Shown here piece by piece: positions 35,974 to 44,767 of a DNA stretch of 64,000 nt. Source of the stretch: Flavilitoribacter nigricans DSM 23189 = NBRC 102662 (GTDB lineage: Bacteria > Bacteroidota > Bacteroidia > Chitinophagales > Saprospiraceae); the NCBI RefSeq assembly GCF_002646595.1, contig NZ_PDUD01000036.1, positions 1 through 64,000 of the forward strand, in the 5' to 3' direction. The notes beneath the pieces are model-generated. The model had not been told where the DNA came from. It saw nothing but the letters and a program-made list of their open reading frames with translations, and searched no databases. Positions within the stretch are counted from its first letter, which is position 1. The number at the start of each line of letters is the position of its first letter. A program made the translations under genes and the position numbers.

Positions 35974-37428
35974 TCATGCCAAAATTTCCTGTACCACCCG
36001 CCCGTGCACATCGGTAAGCCGGTAATCCCGGCCCTGGAAGCGATAGGTGAGGCGCTCGTGATCAATACCCAATTGGTGCAGGATAGTGGCCTGAAGATCG
36101 TGCACATGCACCCGACCCTTCAGTCCGAAAAAACCGATCTCATCGGTTAGCCCGTGGGTGAAGCCGCGTTTGATGCCACCGCCGGTCATCCACATGGTGA
36201 AAGCCTCATTGTGGTGATCCCGGCCGAGGAAACCCTTGCCGGTTCTGGCTTCCATCATGGGGGTACGGCCAAATTCACCGCCCCAGACCACCAGCGTATC
36301 GTCCAGTAGCCCGCGCTGTTTCAGGTCGATGATCAGGGCGGACATTGCCCGGTCGACGTAGCGGCAGCTATTGCGGAGTCCGTTGCCGACACCGTTGCCC
36401 GGTCCGGCCCCGTGGGTGTCCCAGCCGCGGTCGTACAACTGCACAAATCGCACACCCTTTTCTACCAGTCGCCGGGCCAGCAGGCAGTTGTTGGCAAAGC
36501 TCACTTCGCCGGGCGTTACTCCGTACAGTTCCTTGATATAATCCGGTTCGTCGTCAATGAACATCACGTCGGGAACGGAGGACTGCATCCGGAAGGCGAG
36601 TTCGTACTGCGAGATCCGGGTGAGCGTTTCCGGATCGCCCGATTCCTGGTATTCGAGTTCATTGATCTGGTTGATCACATCGATCGATTCCTTGCGGAGT
36701 TTGCTGTCTACACCCGTTGGGTTATTTAGGTTCAGAATTGGATCTCCTTTGGAGCGGCACTGGACTCCCTGGTGGATACTGGGCAGGAAACCACTGCCCC
36801 AGACCCGCTTGCCGGCACTCGGACCACCGCGGGATACCAGCACGACGAAACCCGGCAGGTTCTCATTTTCACTGCCCAGCCCGTAGGTCACCCAACTGCC
36901 CATACTTGGGCGTCCGGTGCGGGGCGATCCGGTATGCATCAGGAACTGGGCCGGCGCGTGGTTAAATTCATCGGTATGGACGGCCTTGAGAAAGCAGACC
37001 TCGTCCACCACTTTGGCAAATTCCGGCAGGTAATCCGATACCCAGGCCCCGGACTGACCGTACTGTTGGAAAGTAGCCTGGGGCCCCAGCATTTGCGGCA
37101 GGCCCTTGATGAACGCAAACTGTTTGCCGTCCAGCAGGGAAGGCGGACAGTACTGGCCGTCCAGCTTTTGTAGCTCGGGTTTGTAGTCGAACAGTTCCAG
37201 TTGGGAAGGAGCGCCGGCCATATGCAGATAGATGACCTGCTTGGCCCGGGGAACAAAATGGGGGAGCTCCGGATCGGGAGTGAACGGACTACCTGTCTTC
37301 CCAAATACCGGAGTTCCGAGTAGGGAATGCAGCGTAAGGGCCCCCAAACCGGACATACAGTCTTTCAAAAAATGCCGGCGGGTATGGTAATGGGCCTTCC
37401 TGAACTGAGCTTCCTCGTGAATTTTCAT
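35974..37428 (-). CDS. DUF1501 protein with Tat-like signal
   Basis: A 484-residue protein. The N-terminus carries a twin-arginine-type signal (R-R-H-F-L-K, Arg17-18) and a hydrophobic stretch. The body is DUF1501, an alkaline-phosphatase/sulfatase-fold family: V-I-Y-L-H-M-A-G-A-P-S-Q-L-E-L-F-D, H-T-D-E-F-N-H-A-P, W-D-T-H-G and G-E-F-G-R-T-P are its conserved blocks, with probable metal ligands among the D and H residues. It is the last gene of a three-gene operon behind a DUF1553 cytochrome-type protein, its constant partner in Planctomycetes and Bacteroidota. Activity is not established; polysaccharide breakdown is the usual suggestion. Confidence 0.92.
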   Translation of the reverse strand: MKIHEEAQFRKAHYHTRRHFLKDCMSGLGALTLHSLLGTPVFGKTGSPFTPDPELPHFVPRAKQVIYLHMAGAPSQLELFDYKPELQKLDGQYCPPSLLDGKQFAFIKGLPQMLGPQATFQQYGQSGAWVSDYLPEFAKVVDEVCFLKAVHTDEFNHAPAQFLMHTGSPRTGRPSMGSWVTYGLGSENENLPGFVVLVSRGGPSAGKRVWGSGFLPSIHQGVQCRSKGDPILNLNNPTGVDSKLRKESIDVINQINELEYQESGDPETLTRISQYELAFRMQSSVPDVMFIDDEPDYIKELYGVTPGEVSFANNCLLARRLVEKGVRFVQLYDRGWDTHGAGPGNGVGNGLRNSCRYVDRAMSALIIDLKQRGLLDDTLVVWGGEFGRTPMMEARTGKGFLGRDHHNEAFTMWMTGGGIKRGFTHGLTDEIGFFGLKGRVHVHDLQATILHQLGIDHERLTYRFQGRDYRLTDVHGRVVQEILA

Positions 37429-37526
37429 ATAGGTACCTTTTTGTAAAATGCGCTCGCGATCGATCGTTGAATTCCTTCATCCCTTACGGGGATTATCTTC
37501 TCTTCTTTGTGACGCTTCTTCTCAAA

Positions 37527-38441
37527 TTAGGAACTGACTTCAACGGCACTTCCGTCCATCAGCTCCGGTTCGGATGTTTCCAGTTCTCTTTTGCCAAGCT
37601 GCCACATCAGCACACCGCCCGTTACAAACATCCAGATGGAATAGGCCACGGTCGGGATCGCCATTTCTATATTCAGCAAAATAGTGGTGGCGATCACAAA
37701 CGCCAGCGTACCGTTCTGGATGCCGCTTTCAATGGTAATGGAAATGGCATTTTTCAGTTTCAATCGGAATAGTCGGGCGGTGAGATAGCCCAATCCCATG
37801 GTGGCGATATTCAACAGCAGCGTTACCAGCCCCACTCGTTTCATGGAATCGCCGATCATAGAAAAATTAGCGGCCACCACCGCGATGAAGACCAGAATGA
37901 AAATGACGGTAGAGGCAATGCGCATGGGGCGTTCCATCCGGTCGGAAAAACCGGGCCGAAAGCGCCGGATGATCATGCCGATCGATATCGGAATCACCGT
38001 AATGACAGTGATCTGCAGGATCGTGCTCAGCACCGGCATCTCAATCGGCGTACCGTTGCCGCTACCGAAATAATCCAGAGCAAAAGAGAGGATCAAAGGG
38101 ATCGTGATGATGGTAATAAAACTCGTGATGGCCGTCAGGGTGACGGAAAGGGCGATATTCCCCTTGCACACCTGGGTGATCAGGTTACTGGTCGGCCCTC
38201 CCGGTGAAACGGCCAGGATCATGATGCCAATGGCCAGGATCGGTTCCAGCTGAAAGACGACCGCCAGCAGGAAACCCAGGATCGGCAGGAAGATCAGCTG
38301 ATTGGTCAGGCCGATGAGTATGGCTTTCGGGTACTTGACGATCCGGGTGAAATCGGCCGGTACCAGCGTCATACCCATACCCAGCATGATAATCGCCAGG
38401 GAAAGGGGGAGAAACACTTGGGTTAGTAAAGTAATTGACAT
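37527..38441 (-). CDS. Bile acid:sodium symporter (BASS) family transporter
   Basis: A 304-residue membrane protein starting at 38441, with nine or ten hydrophobic segments. Conserved SBF-family features are L-G-M-G-M-T-L near the start, A-V-S-P-G-G-P-T-S-N-L-I-T-Q (the crossover and sodium-site region), and E-S-G-I-Q-N-G-T-L-A in the second half. These proteins take up organic anions such as keto acids, bile acids or small carboxylates with sodium. It sits between the DUF1553 and DUF1501 genes (61 and 98 bases away), an unusual place. That suggests it may import a carboxylate product made by its neighbours (inference). Confidence 0.93.
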   Translation of the reverse strand: MSITLLTQVFLPLSLAIIMLGMGMTLVPADFTRIVKYPKAILIGLTNQLIFLPILGFLLAVVFQLEPILAIGIMILAVSPGGPTSNLITQVCKGNIALSVTLTAITSFITIITIPLILSFALDYFGSGNGTPIEMPVLSTILQITVITVIPISIGMIIRRFRPGFSDRMERPMRIASTVIFILVFIAVVAANFSMIGDSMKRVGLVTLLLNIATMGLGYLTARLFRLKLKNAISITIESGIQNGTLAFVIATTILLNIEMAIPTVAYSIWMFVTGGVLMWQLGKRELETSEPELMDGSAVEVSS

Positions 38442-38502
38442 GATTTGTAGGTGTTTTGCTTCAAAAATGTAGTTGCCATGACTGCGGATCATGGGCAACC
38501 GG

Positions 38503-41352
38503 TTAACTTTTTACGATCAGTTCGTCCAGATTGAACAGGGCATTGGCGACGATACACAGGGCCGCCAGTTTCGTCTTCTCGGTTTCATTGTACGTAGATT
38601 CCGGTACCAGGGCATCGCGTTCATCGGGATTTTCCTGATAATGTGTGAACGACCGTTCGTATAACTCCTCCAGTAACTTTAACTTGGAAGCATCTGGAGC
38701 CTTGAACAATAATTGCCGGTAAGCCTGACTGATCTGTTGTGGTGGTGTTTCAAATTCCCGGAATAGCCGCCGGGCAAAGGTTCCTGCCGCTGCAAAATAG
38801 ATCTCATCGTTCAGCAGGTTAAGGGCCTGTAGGGGCGTGTTGGTCCGGATGCGCTGCGAACTGCACAGGGCGCGGTCCGGACTATCAAAAGTGATCATAT
38901 CGGGGAAGGGATCGGTCCTTTTCCAAAAGGTGTAGAGTGTACGCCGGTAGCGGTCTTCCTCCTGGGTGAGCACCCAGTGGGGGATTTCCCGCGGGCTGAT
39001 GCCCAATTCGGGCAAAACGATACTGGGGCCACCGATCTTTGGATCCAGCAAACCGCTCAGAGCGAGGATTTGATCCCGGATCTGTTCGGCGGAGAGCCGC
39101 GTGCGACCACCCCGGGCGAGCCAGATATTATCCGGGTCCTGCTCCAGTTTTTCGGCGCTCGTCTGACTGGACTGGCGGTAAGTAGCGCTCAGGACCAGTT
39201 CCCGGATGAGACTTTTCAGGCTCCAGCCGTGATCGACCAGCAGGCGGACGGCGAGCCAGTCCAACAGTTCGGGATGCGAGGGTTTTTCTCCCTGAGAACC
39301 GAATTCCTCCATCGAAGCCACCAGGCCCCGCCCAAAGATCTGTTCCCAGATGCGGTTGACGATCACCCGGGAGGTCAGCGGAGCTTGCGGGCTCACCAGC
39401 CAGCGGGCAAAGGCCAGCCGGTCCCGGGGAGGATCCTTCATGCCTTCGGTAAACAGGTGGGGAATGCCGGACCGGACGGTATCTCCGGGCGTCAGCCAGT
39501 TGCCTCTTTCGTAAACACGGGTGGTGCGGCTGCGGTCGGGCGGCAGGTCGCGGATGATGGGGGTGGTTTCCGCCGGTACTGCGGCCAGTTCGTCCAGCTT
39601 TTGCCGCAAGTCCGCCGGGTATTGCTGCAGGGCGGGATCCCGCTCGTAGTAGGTGATCTTGTCCAGATAGAACAGGTGTTGGATATAGGTATCTCCGAGC
39701 CCAAATTTGTAATAGATCCGGTGTTTTCCCTCGGTAGGGGTGATGGGCGTGATGAATTCTGCATAATCCTCCGCATCGGTGGGGCGGTTACCCTGCCAGC
39801 CGGGCCACTCTCCGCTTTTGGTGACCTTCACTTCCCCGATCTTGGGCCCGTCCAGCGCACCCAGATGAATGGAAATCGTACCGGCAAAATCCAGCATGGA
39901 AGCGGTTCGGAACCCGATTCGTTCTACATCGGTGAGGTCCACCTCCCGAAAATAGATCCACGAGCTGTCCTGGATCTGCCACAGCATTTCCTGATCCGGA
40001 CGGATCAATTCGATCAATGGGCTGGATTTGGTGTATTCTTCGGCTTCAACCGTCCGGTAGCCCAGGCCGGTGAGCAGCTCGTCCTTTTGGTCGTGCAGAA
40101 AACCGGACGTAAGCGGCTGATGCTCGGGTTTCAAACGAGTTTTGATCCATGTAATGATCTCTTTTACCTTTTCAGCATTTTCCGGGCTGTAAGTGTATAG
40201 TTTAGGTTGCTCGCTGTAGATGTCCCGGTCTTCGGAATTATTGAAAAAAGCCATGGAGGTGTAAAACTCCTCGTGCAGAAAGGGATCGTAGGGGTGGCTG
40301 TGACACTGAACGCAGGCCATGGTGGTCGATTGCCAGACTTCGTAAGTGGTGCCGACCCGTTCGATCACCGAAGCGACCCGGAAGGTCTCATCGTCCGTAC
40401 CCCCTTCATCGTTGGCGATGGAATTGCGGTGGAAAGCCGTGGCGATCAGCTGATCCTGGTCCGGATTCTCCAGCAGGTCGCCGGCCAGTTGTTCGATGGT
40501 GAACTGGTCAAAGGGCATGTCTTCGTTGAAGGCCCGGATCACCCAGTCCCGGTATTTCCAGATATTGCGGTTGGAATCTTTTTCGTAACCTTTGGTATCC
40601 GCATAGCGGGCCAGGTCCAGCCACATGGTGGCCCAGCGTTCACCGAAGTGGGGCGAAGCCAGCAATTGATCCACCAGCTTTTCGTAGGCATCCGGCCGCT
40701 GATCGGCCAGAAATGCCTCGGCTTCCCGGGGAGTGGGCGGTAGTCCGGTGAGATCGAAATACAGCCGGCGCATCAGATCTACCCGGGGCGCTTCGGGATT
40801 GGGCGAAAGGCCGTTCTCGGCCATCGCATCCGAAGTAAAACGATCGATATCATTAAGCGCCCAATCCTGATGGGCTGGGCTGGGGGGAATGATCAGGGCA
40901 TCGAGCGGCAGATAGGCCCAGTGCTTTTCCCAATTGGCCCCTTCGTCAATCCAGCGGGCAATCCGGTCAATTTCACTATCCGACAGAGGGGCTGCGTCCA
41001 GCGGCATACGGTGCTCGGGATCATCGGAGATCAGCCGCCGGTAGAGTTCACTATTTTTATGATTGCCCGGGATGATGGCCGGTCGGCCGGATTCGGTGTC
41101 TCCCAGGGCCGTGTCCTCGAACAACAGGCTGAAGCCGCCCATCGCGCGTACCCCGCCGTGACAGCGCATACACTTTTCGTTCAGGATCGGACGGATGTCC
41201 CGATTGAAGCTGATCTGGTCAGCTGGATCGGATTGACAGGAAATGGCGTACAAGATCGTGCCGGCGATAAGTAGGGCCCACGCAAGCCGGTTTTGCGATA
41301 TGACTCTTGACCAGAGAGAAAAATTAGTCCGGGAATATACCTTCCAGCTCAT
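38503..41352 (-). CDS. PSCyt1-DUF1549-DUF1553 cytochrome-type lipoprotein
   Basis: A 949-residue exported protein, possibly lipidated at Cys39 (A-I-S-C) after a long N-region. Domain order: PSCyt1 haem motif C-M-R-C-H (61-65), DUF1549 from about 150-360 (R-R-L-Y-F-D-L-T-G-L-P-P-T, W-L-D-L-A-R-Y-A-D-T-K-G), a second C-V-Q-C-H near residue 355, an insert of about 200 residues, and DUF1553 from about 610 (P-L-T-S-R-V-I-V-N-R-I-W, T-P-L-Q-A-L-N-L-L-N-D). It is probably a haem-bearing redox or scaffold partner of the DUF1501 protein at the envelope. First gene of the operon. Confidence 0.93.
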   Translation of the reverse strand: MSWKVYSRTNFSLWSRVISQNRLAWALLIAGTILYAISCQSDPADQISFNRDIRPILNEKCMRCHGGVRAMGGFSLLFEDTALGDTESGRPAIIPGNHKNSELYRRLISDDPEHRMPLDAAPLSDSEIDRIARWIDEGANWEKHWAYLPLDALIIPPSPAHQDWALNDIDRFTSDAMAENGLSPNPEAPRVDLMRRLYFDLTGLPPTPREAEAFLADQRPDAYEKLVDQLLASPHFGERWATMWLDLARYADTKGYEKDSNRNIWKYRDWVIRAFNEDMPFDQFTIEQLAGDLLENPDQDQLIATAFHRNSIANDEGGTDDETFRVASVIERVGTTYEVWQSTTMACVQCHSHPYDPFLHEEFYTSMAFFNNSEDRDIYSEQPKLYTYSPENAEKVKEIITWIKTRLKPEHQPLTSGFLHDQKDELLTGLGYRTVEAEEYTKSSPLIELIRPDQEMLWQIQDSSWIYFREVDLTDVERIGFRTASMLDFAGTISIHLGALDGPKIGEVKVTKSGEWPGWQGNRPTDAEDYAEFITPITPTEGKHRIYYKFGLGDTYIQHLFYLDKITYYERDPALQQYPADLRQKLDELAAVPAETTPIIRDLPPDRSRTTRVYERGNWLTPGDTVRSGIPHLFTEGMKDPPRDRLAFARWLVSPQAPLTSRVIVNRIWEQIFGRGLVASMEEFGSQGEKPSHPELLDWLAVRLLVDHGWSLKSLIRELVLSATYRQSSQTSAEKLEQDPDNIWLARGGRTRLSAEQIRDQILALSGLLDPKIGGPSIVLPELGISPREIPHWVLTQEEDRYRRTLYTFWKRTDPFPDMITFDSPDRALCSSQRIRTNTPLQALNLLNDEIYFAAAGTFARRLFREFETPPQQISQAYRQLLFKAPDASKLKLLEELYERSFTHYQENPDERDALVPESTYNETEKTKLAALCIVANALFNLDELIVKS

Positions 41353-41549
41353 AGCCCTTTAAAACTTAGTGATAAAGAACAATTTACAATAATTGACGAG
41401 AACTACTATTATGGACTGTTCTGAAAGTGAAATACCTGACAAGCCGGGAGATAAAAAGGAAAGACGCCGGTCGATTTACTGGATCGGGGCGGTGGTCGCG
41501 GAATAGAAAGGATAGGATAAGGTCGGGTAGGGATTGTTGTATCAGTACT

Positions 41550-41587
41550 GAAAATAAAAAAGCCCGGCGGAAAAAATTCCGCCAGGC
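41550..41587 (-). terminator. Intrinsic terminator of the subtilase gene
   Basis: On the minus strand the hairpin GGCGGAATTTTTTCCGCC (with three more outer pairs) is followed by a T-rich run. On the plus strand the stem arms are 41562-41572 and 41577-41587, with A-rich 41550-41560 to the left. It lies 30 bases after the subtilase stop. Confidence 0.88.
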
Positions 41588-41616
41588 CTCCCCCTTACTA
41601 AAATCAATTCTTTTGT

Positions 41617-44358
41617 TTACAGTCTTATTAGTTTTTCGTTGAGTAGTGCTTTACCGGATTGAGAAATGCGGAGGATGTACATTCCCGCCGGATAGTCGGA
41701 CAGATCGAGATCGAACTGACGGTTGCTTTCCAGGTCGAGCGGACGGCTTTGTAGTCGGTGCCCCGCCTGGTTGAAAAGTTCCAGCTGCCCTGCGCCCGGC
41801 AGATCATCCGCTCCGAGCTGAATGTTAACCCGGTTGGCCGTTGGGTTCGGGTAAACCGAAATGCTGGTATTCAAGGTTTCGGTTACCGGCAGCTGGCTTT
41901 GTTCCAGCAGCGGGTTGGCGGCGGCCTGCCACTGCTCGAAAGTGCGGGTAATGATCACCGCAAATTCCGCCCGGGTTACCTTGGCGTCACCTTTGAACTC
42001 CGCGAGTACCGTCGGGAACAGATCAAATGGGCCCTGCTCGATGTAGAAGAAGGCATTGATCAGGTTGAGGTTAAGGGCCGCCTGTACGTGGCCTTGTAAA
42101 GCCGCCGGGATGGTGGACGCATCCGTGATTTCGGCACTTTCGCCGTTGGCATCAGCCGTAAGCGGTTCTCCCGCCAGGGATTCGGCGTAAGCCTGCAGAC
42201 CGAGGCTCTGAATGATGGTGTAAGCCAGTTCTGCCCGGGTCACCGTAGCGGAAGGTTTGAATTGTCCGCTGCCGCCGGCACTCACCAGTAGTGAAGCTCC
42301 GGAGTGGTCACCGTCCCGTAGGGCAGCGCCGGTAGCCATCACCGATTCGGCGAGTAACTGCTGACTGCCGCTTACATCCGAAAAGCTGAAACTGCCGTCG
42401 GTAGCAAGATACTGCCGGACACCCTGACCGATAGATAGGTAATCCGCCAGCTCGATCCGGTTGAGCTTGTCGTTGGGGCGGAACCGGTTACCCTTTCCGT
42501 CCATCAATCGGCTGCTGATCGCCAGTCGGATCGAGGATTCGGCCGGGTGACCGACCACATCGTTCAAACCGCTGATACTGGAGATCACGCTTTGCCGGAG
42601 AGCGACATCAACCGTTTCCGGCAATGCTATGCCATTCAGGTCTTCGATCGCCAGGGTCCAGGTACCTGCTTCCGGGTTGCTGACCGCTACCCCCCGGCTT
42701 ACCGAGAGGGTAAAGGTGACCGGTATACCCGCGCTGTAGCGCAGACCGCTGGGTGAATAAAGTGCCAGGTTGAGGAGGTTGCCGGTGGTACCCAGCAACC
42801 CCAACGCCCTGGTTTGTGCTTCAATGGCCGTGGTACCTTCAGCTACGTTGAAAGTAACTTCGTTGCCATTGATATTTAGAGGACTGTAATCGATCGTGTA
42901 ATTGGTGCTGACCGTAGCGGTGTTGACCTCGGATACAAACTCCCGGCCTATTTTCAACATACCGCCGTAACCGGCTTCGGCACGGTAGGCCAGATCCACT
43001 GCCGCATAAGCATTTACGTATCCGGCGCCTACTTCCCAGTCTGCATAACCCGGCATATTGGTCGCCGTTTGTTGCAGGATGGCTTTTACATCGTAGGGCG
43101 TCAGTTGCGGATTGGCGTCCAGCAGCAGTGCTACGATGCCCGCTACGTGCGGTGCGGCCATGGAGGTGCCGTCCAGCGTAGTGTAGTACGGTAAATGAGC
43201 CGGATCTTCAATAGTTTCCAGATCGTCCGGGGTGCCCAAGGCTCCGGTTGGAGATGGTGCCCGGGTAGAAATGATGGATACACCGGGAGCGGTTACGGTT
43301 GGGCGATCTTCCCAGACGAAAGTCTGTCCGTTTACGACTACCGTACCGCCGTTACCTTCAACACCTCTGGAGGAGAAATCTCCCAGGCGTCCCTGCTTGT
43401 CACCGGCAGCTACGCAAATGACCCAGGGTGCTTTTTTATAGTTGCCGGTGATCGTTCCCGACGCGGAACCGGAGTTACCGGCCGAGAAAACCACTACGAT
43501 GTTGCGGTCTGTACATTTTTTGGTAGAGATATTGATCGGGTCGTTGGGATCAAATGGGGTGCCGATGTCGCTGGTCGTTCCCCAGGAATTGGTGATCACC
43601 CGGATACCGTATTCGAACTGGTGTGTCAGGGCATAATCGAAACCCGAAGCCACATCCAACAGCAGGAGGGCCAGTCCGGAGCCGTAGCCGACCAGGTCTG
43701 CGCCCGGAGCAACGCCTTCGTATTTTCCGCTGGAAGCTGCGCCCGTTCCGCCGGCAATACCCGCCACGTGGGTGCCGTGGCCGCCGGTAGCGTCCGTATT
43801 GGGAATATTTTCGAGCGGGGTGACGGGAAGAATACCTGAAATGGCGTTCAGGTTAGTGGCTCCCGTTGCATTTTGAACCAAATGACTGCCGTATTGCAGG
43901 TCCGGGTGGGTTCCATCGATGCCGCTGTCGTTCACTACCAAGCCGATACCGTCACCACTGACCGGCAAACCGCCGTTATTAAAAGTGAAGGTGGCGTCTG
44001 TCCGTACCTTATCCACACCGGTGAGTACGGTTGCCCGGTTATTTTCCCAGCTAACCGGCCGGTTTAGATAAATTGACCGGACACTGGGATCCTGGGATAA
44101 TGCCTCAATCTGTCCCGGAGTAGCGATCACCCCGGCAATGGGCAGTGAACGGAACGTGATCCCCTGGGTGATGCCGATCTGCTCCAGCAGAGACACATTC
44201 GAGGTGGTCGGGGCGGCTTCTCCGTGGAAGCTGACGATCACCTGTAAGTTTAGTGGGTTTTGGGAAAGTGCATTGGTCAGATAAGGATCAATGCTCACCT
44301 GCCCGAAGGAAGTTAGTGTTATTAGAAGCGAGAAAAAAAGTAGTAATGTGTTTTTCAT
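41617..44358 (-). CDS. Subtilisin-like protease with SLH repeats and T9SS domain
   Basis: A 913-residue secreted S8 protease. Signal peptide to about residue 20 (S-F-G-Q), then an inhibitor-I9-like propeptide. The catalytic triad is Asp144 (N-D-S-G-I-D), His194 (G-G-H-G-T-H-V-A-G) and Ser399 (G-T-S-M-A-A-P), with oxyanion Asn295 (S-A-G-N-S-G). Residues about 600-830 resemble S-layer-homology repeats (F-R-P-N-D-K-L-N-R-I-E-L-A, F-K-P-S-A-T-V-T-R-A-E-L-A, V-T-R-A-E-F-A). The last 80 residues are a T9SS sorting domain (V-Y-P-N-P-T-A-N, Y-P-A-G-M-Y-I-L). It is probably a cell-surface or released protease. Single gene with its own terminator. Confidence 0.93.
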   Translation of the reverse strand: MKNTLLLFFSLLITLTSFGQVSIDPYLTNALSQNPLNLQVIVSFHGEAAPTTSNVSLLEQIGITQGITFRSLPIAGVIATPGQIEALSQDPSVRSIYLNRPVSWENNRATVLTGVDKVRTDATFTFNNGGLPVSGDGIGLVVNDSGIDGTHPDLQYGSHLVQNATGATNLNAISGILPVTPLENIPNTDATGGHGTHVAGIAGGTGAASSGKYEGVAPGADLVGYGSGLALLLLDVASGFDYALTHQFEYGIRVITNSWGTTSDIGTPFDPNDPINISTKKCTDRNIVVVFSAGNSGSASGTITGNYKKAPWVICVAAGDKQGRLGDFSSRGVEGNGGTVVVNGQTFVWEDRPTVTAPGVSIISTRAPSPTGALGTPDDLETIEDPAHLPYYTTLDGTSMAAPHVAGIVALLLDANPQLTPYDVKAILQQTATNMPGYADWEVGAGYVNAYAAVDLAYRAEAGYGGMLKIGREFVSEVNTATVSTNYTIDYSPLNINGNEVTFNVAEGTTAIEAQTRALGLLGTTGNLLNLALYSPSGLRYSAGIPVTFTLSVSRGVAVSNPEAGTWTLAIEDLNGIALPETVDVALRQSVISSISGLNDVVGHPAESSIRLAISSRLMDGKGNRFRPNDKLNRIELADYLSIGQGVRQYLATDGSFSFSDVSGSQQLLAESVMATGAALRDGDHSGASLLVSAGGSGQFKPSATVTRAELAYTIIQSLGLQAYAESLAGEPLTADANGESAEITDASTIPAALQGHVQAALNLNLINAFFYIEQGPFDLFPTVLAEFKGDAKVTRAEFAVIITRTFEQWQAAANPLLEQSQLPVTETLNTSISVYPNPTANRVNIQLGADDLPGAGQLELFNQAGHRLQSRPLDLESNRQFDLDLSDYPAGMYILRISQSGKALLNEKLIRL

Positions 44359-44767
44359 TTAAGTTCGTATAATTTGTGTTTTATGGTTTGGACAGTACAA
44401 AGATGGGGAAGAGAGCGGGGAAAGCTCCCGCAAACTGATATGGTGAATAATATGGAGAAAAAAATTATATGATGATTTTGCACGATGTGAAAACCCTTAA
44501 AGGAGAAAGAGATTGATCAGGCGGTAAATAGACTGGTTGGAATCGATTGGTACCAAAAAAAGCCCACTATTCGGATTTTTTAGCTCCAAATAGTGGGCTG
44601 ATCGGTGTGTTTCGGGAAGAATTCCCGCAAAAAGGATGAAATTTTGCCGCTTTTGCACCCGCACGTTTTGCCGTTATCGCAGCTTTGGTGCTTTCGGTTC
44701 TCTGATCAACGGCCGATCATGCGGATATTTTAGGGGGGATTTCGGCCACAGTTCGACGCCTAGAGGT
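44359..44767. other. Intergenic region between S41 and subtilase genes
   Basis: 409 bases with no supported gene. It contains a terminator hairpin (44552-44599) and, beside it, a small palindrome CGGGAAGAATTCCCG (44613-44627). It must also hold the subtilase promoter; CATCTTTG on the minus strand (44398-44405) is one base off the -7 consensus but no -33 partner was found. Confidence 0.5.
44552..44599 (-). terminator. Intrinsic terminator after the S41 protease gene
   Basis: The perfect 11-bp inverted repeat AGCCCACTATT (44561-44571) / 44589-44599 has, on the minus strand, a T-run after it (plus-strand A-run 44554-44560). It lies 170 bases downstream of the S41 gene. Confidence 0.8.

Noticed and set aside
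38977-40200. Long plus-strand frame opposite the DUF1553 gene
   Set aside because: It is antisense to conserved DUF1549/DUF1553 motifs and has no family features.
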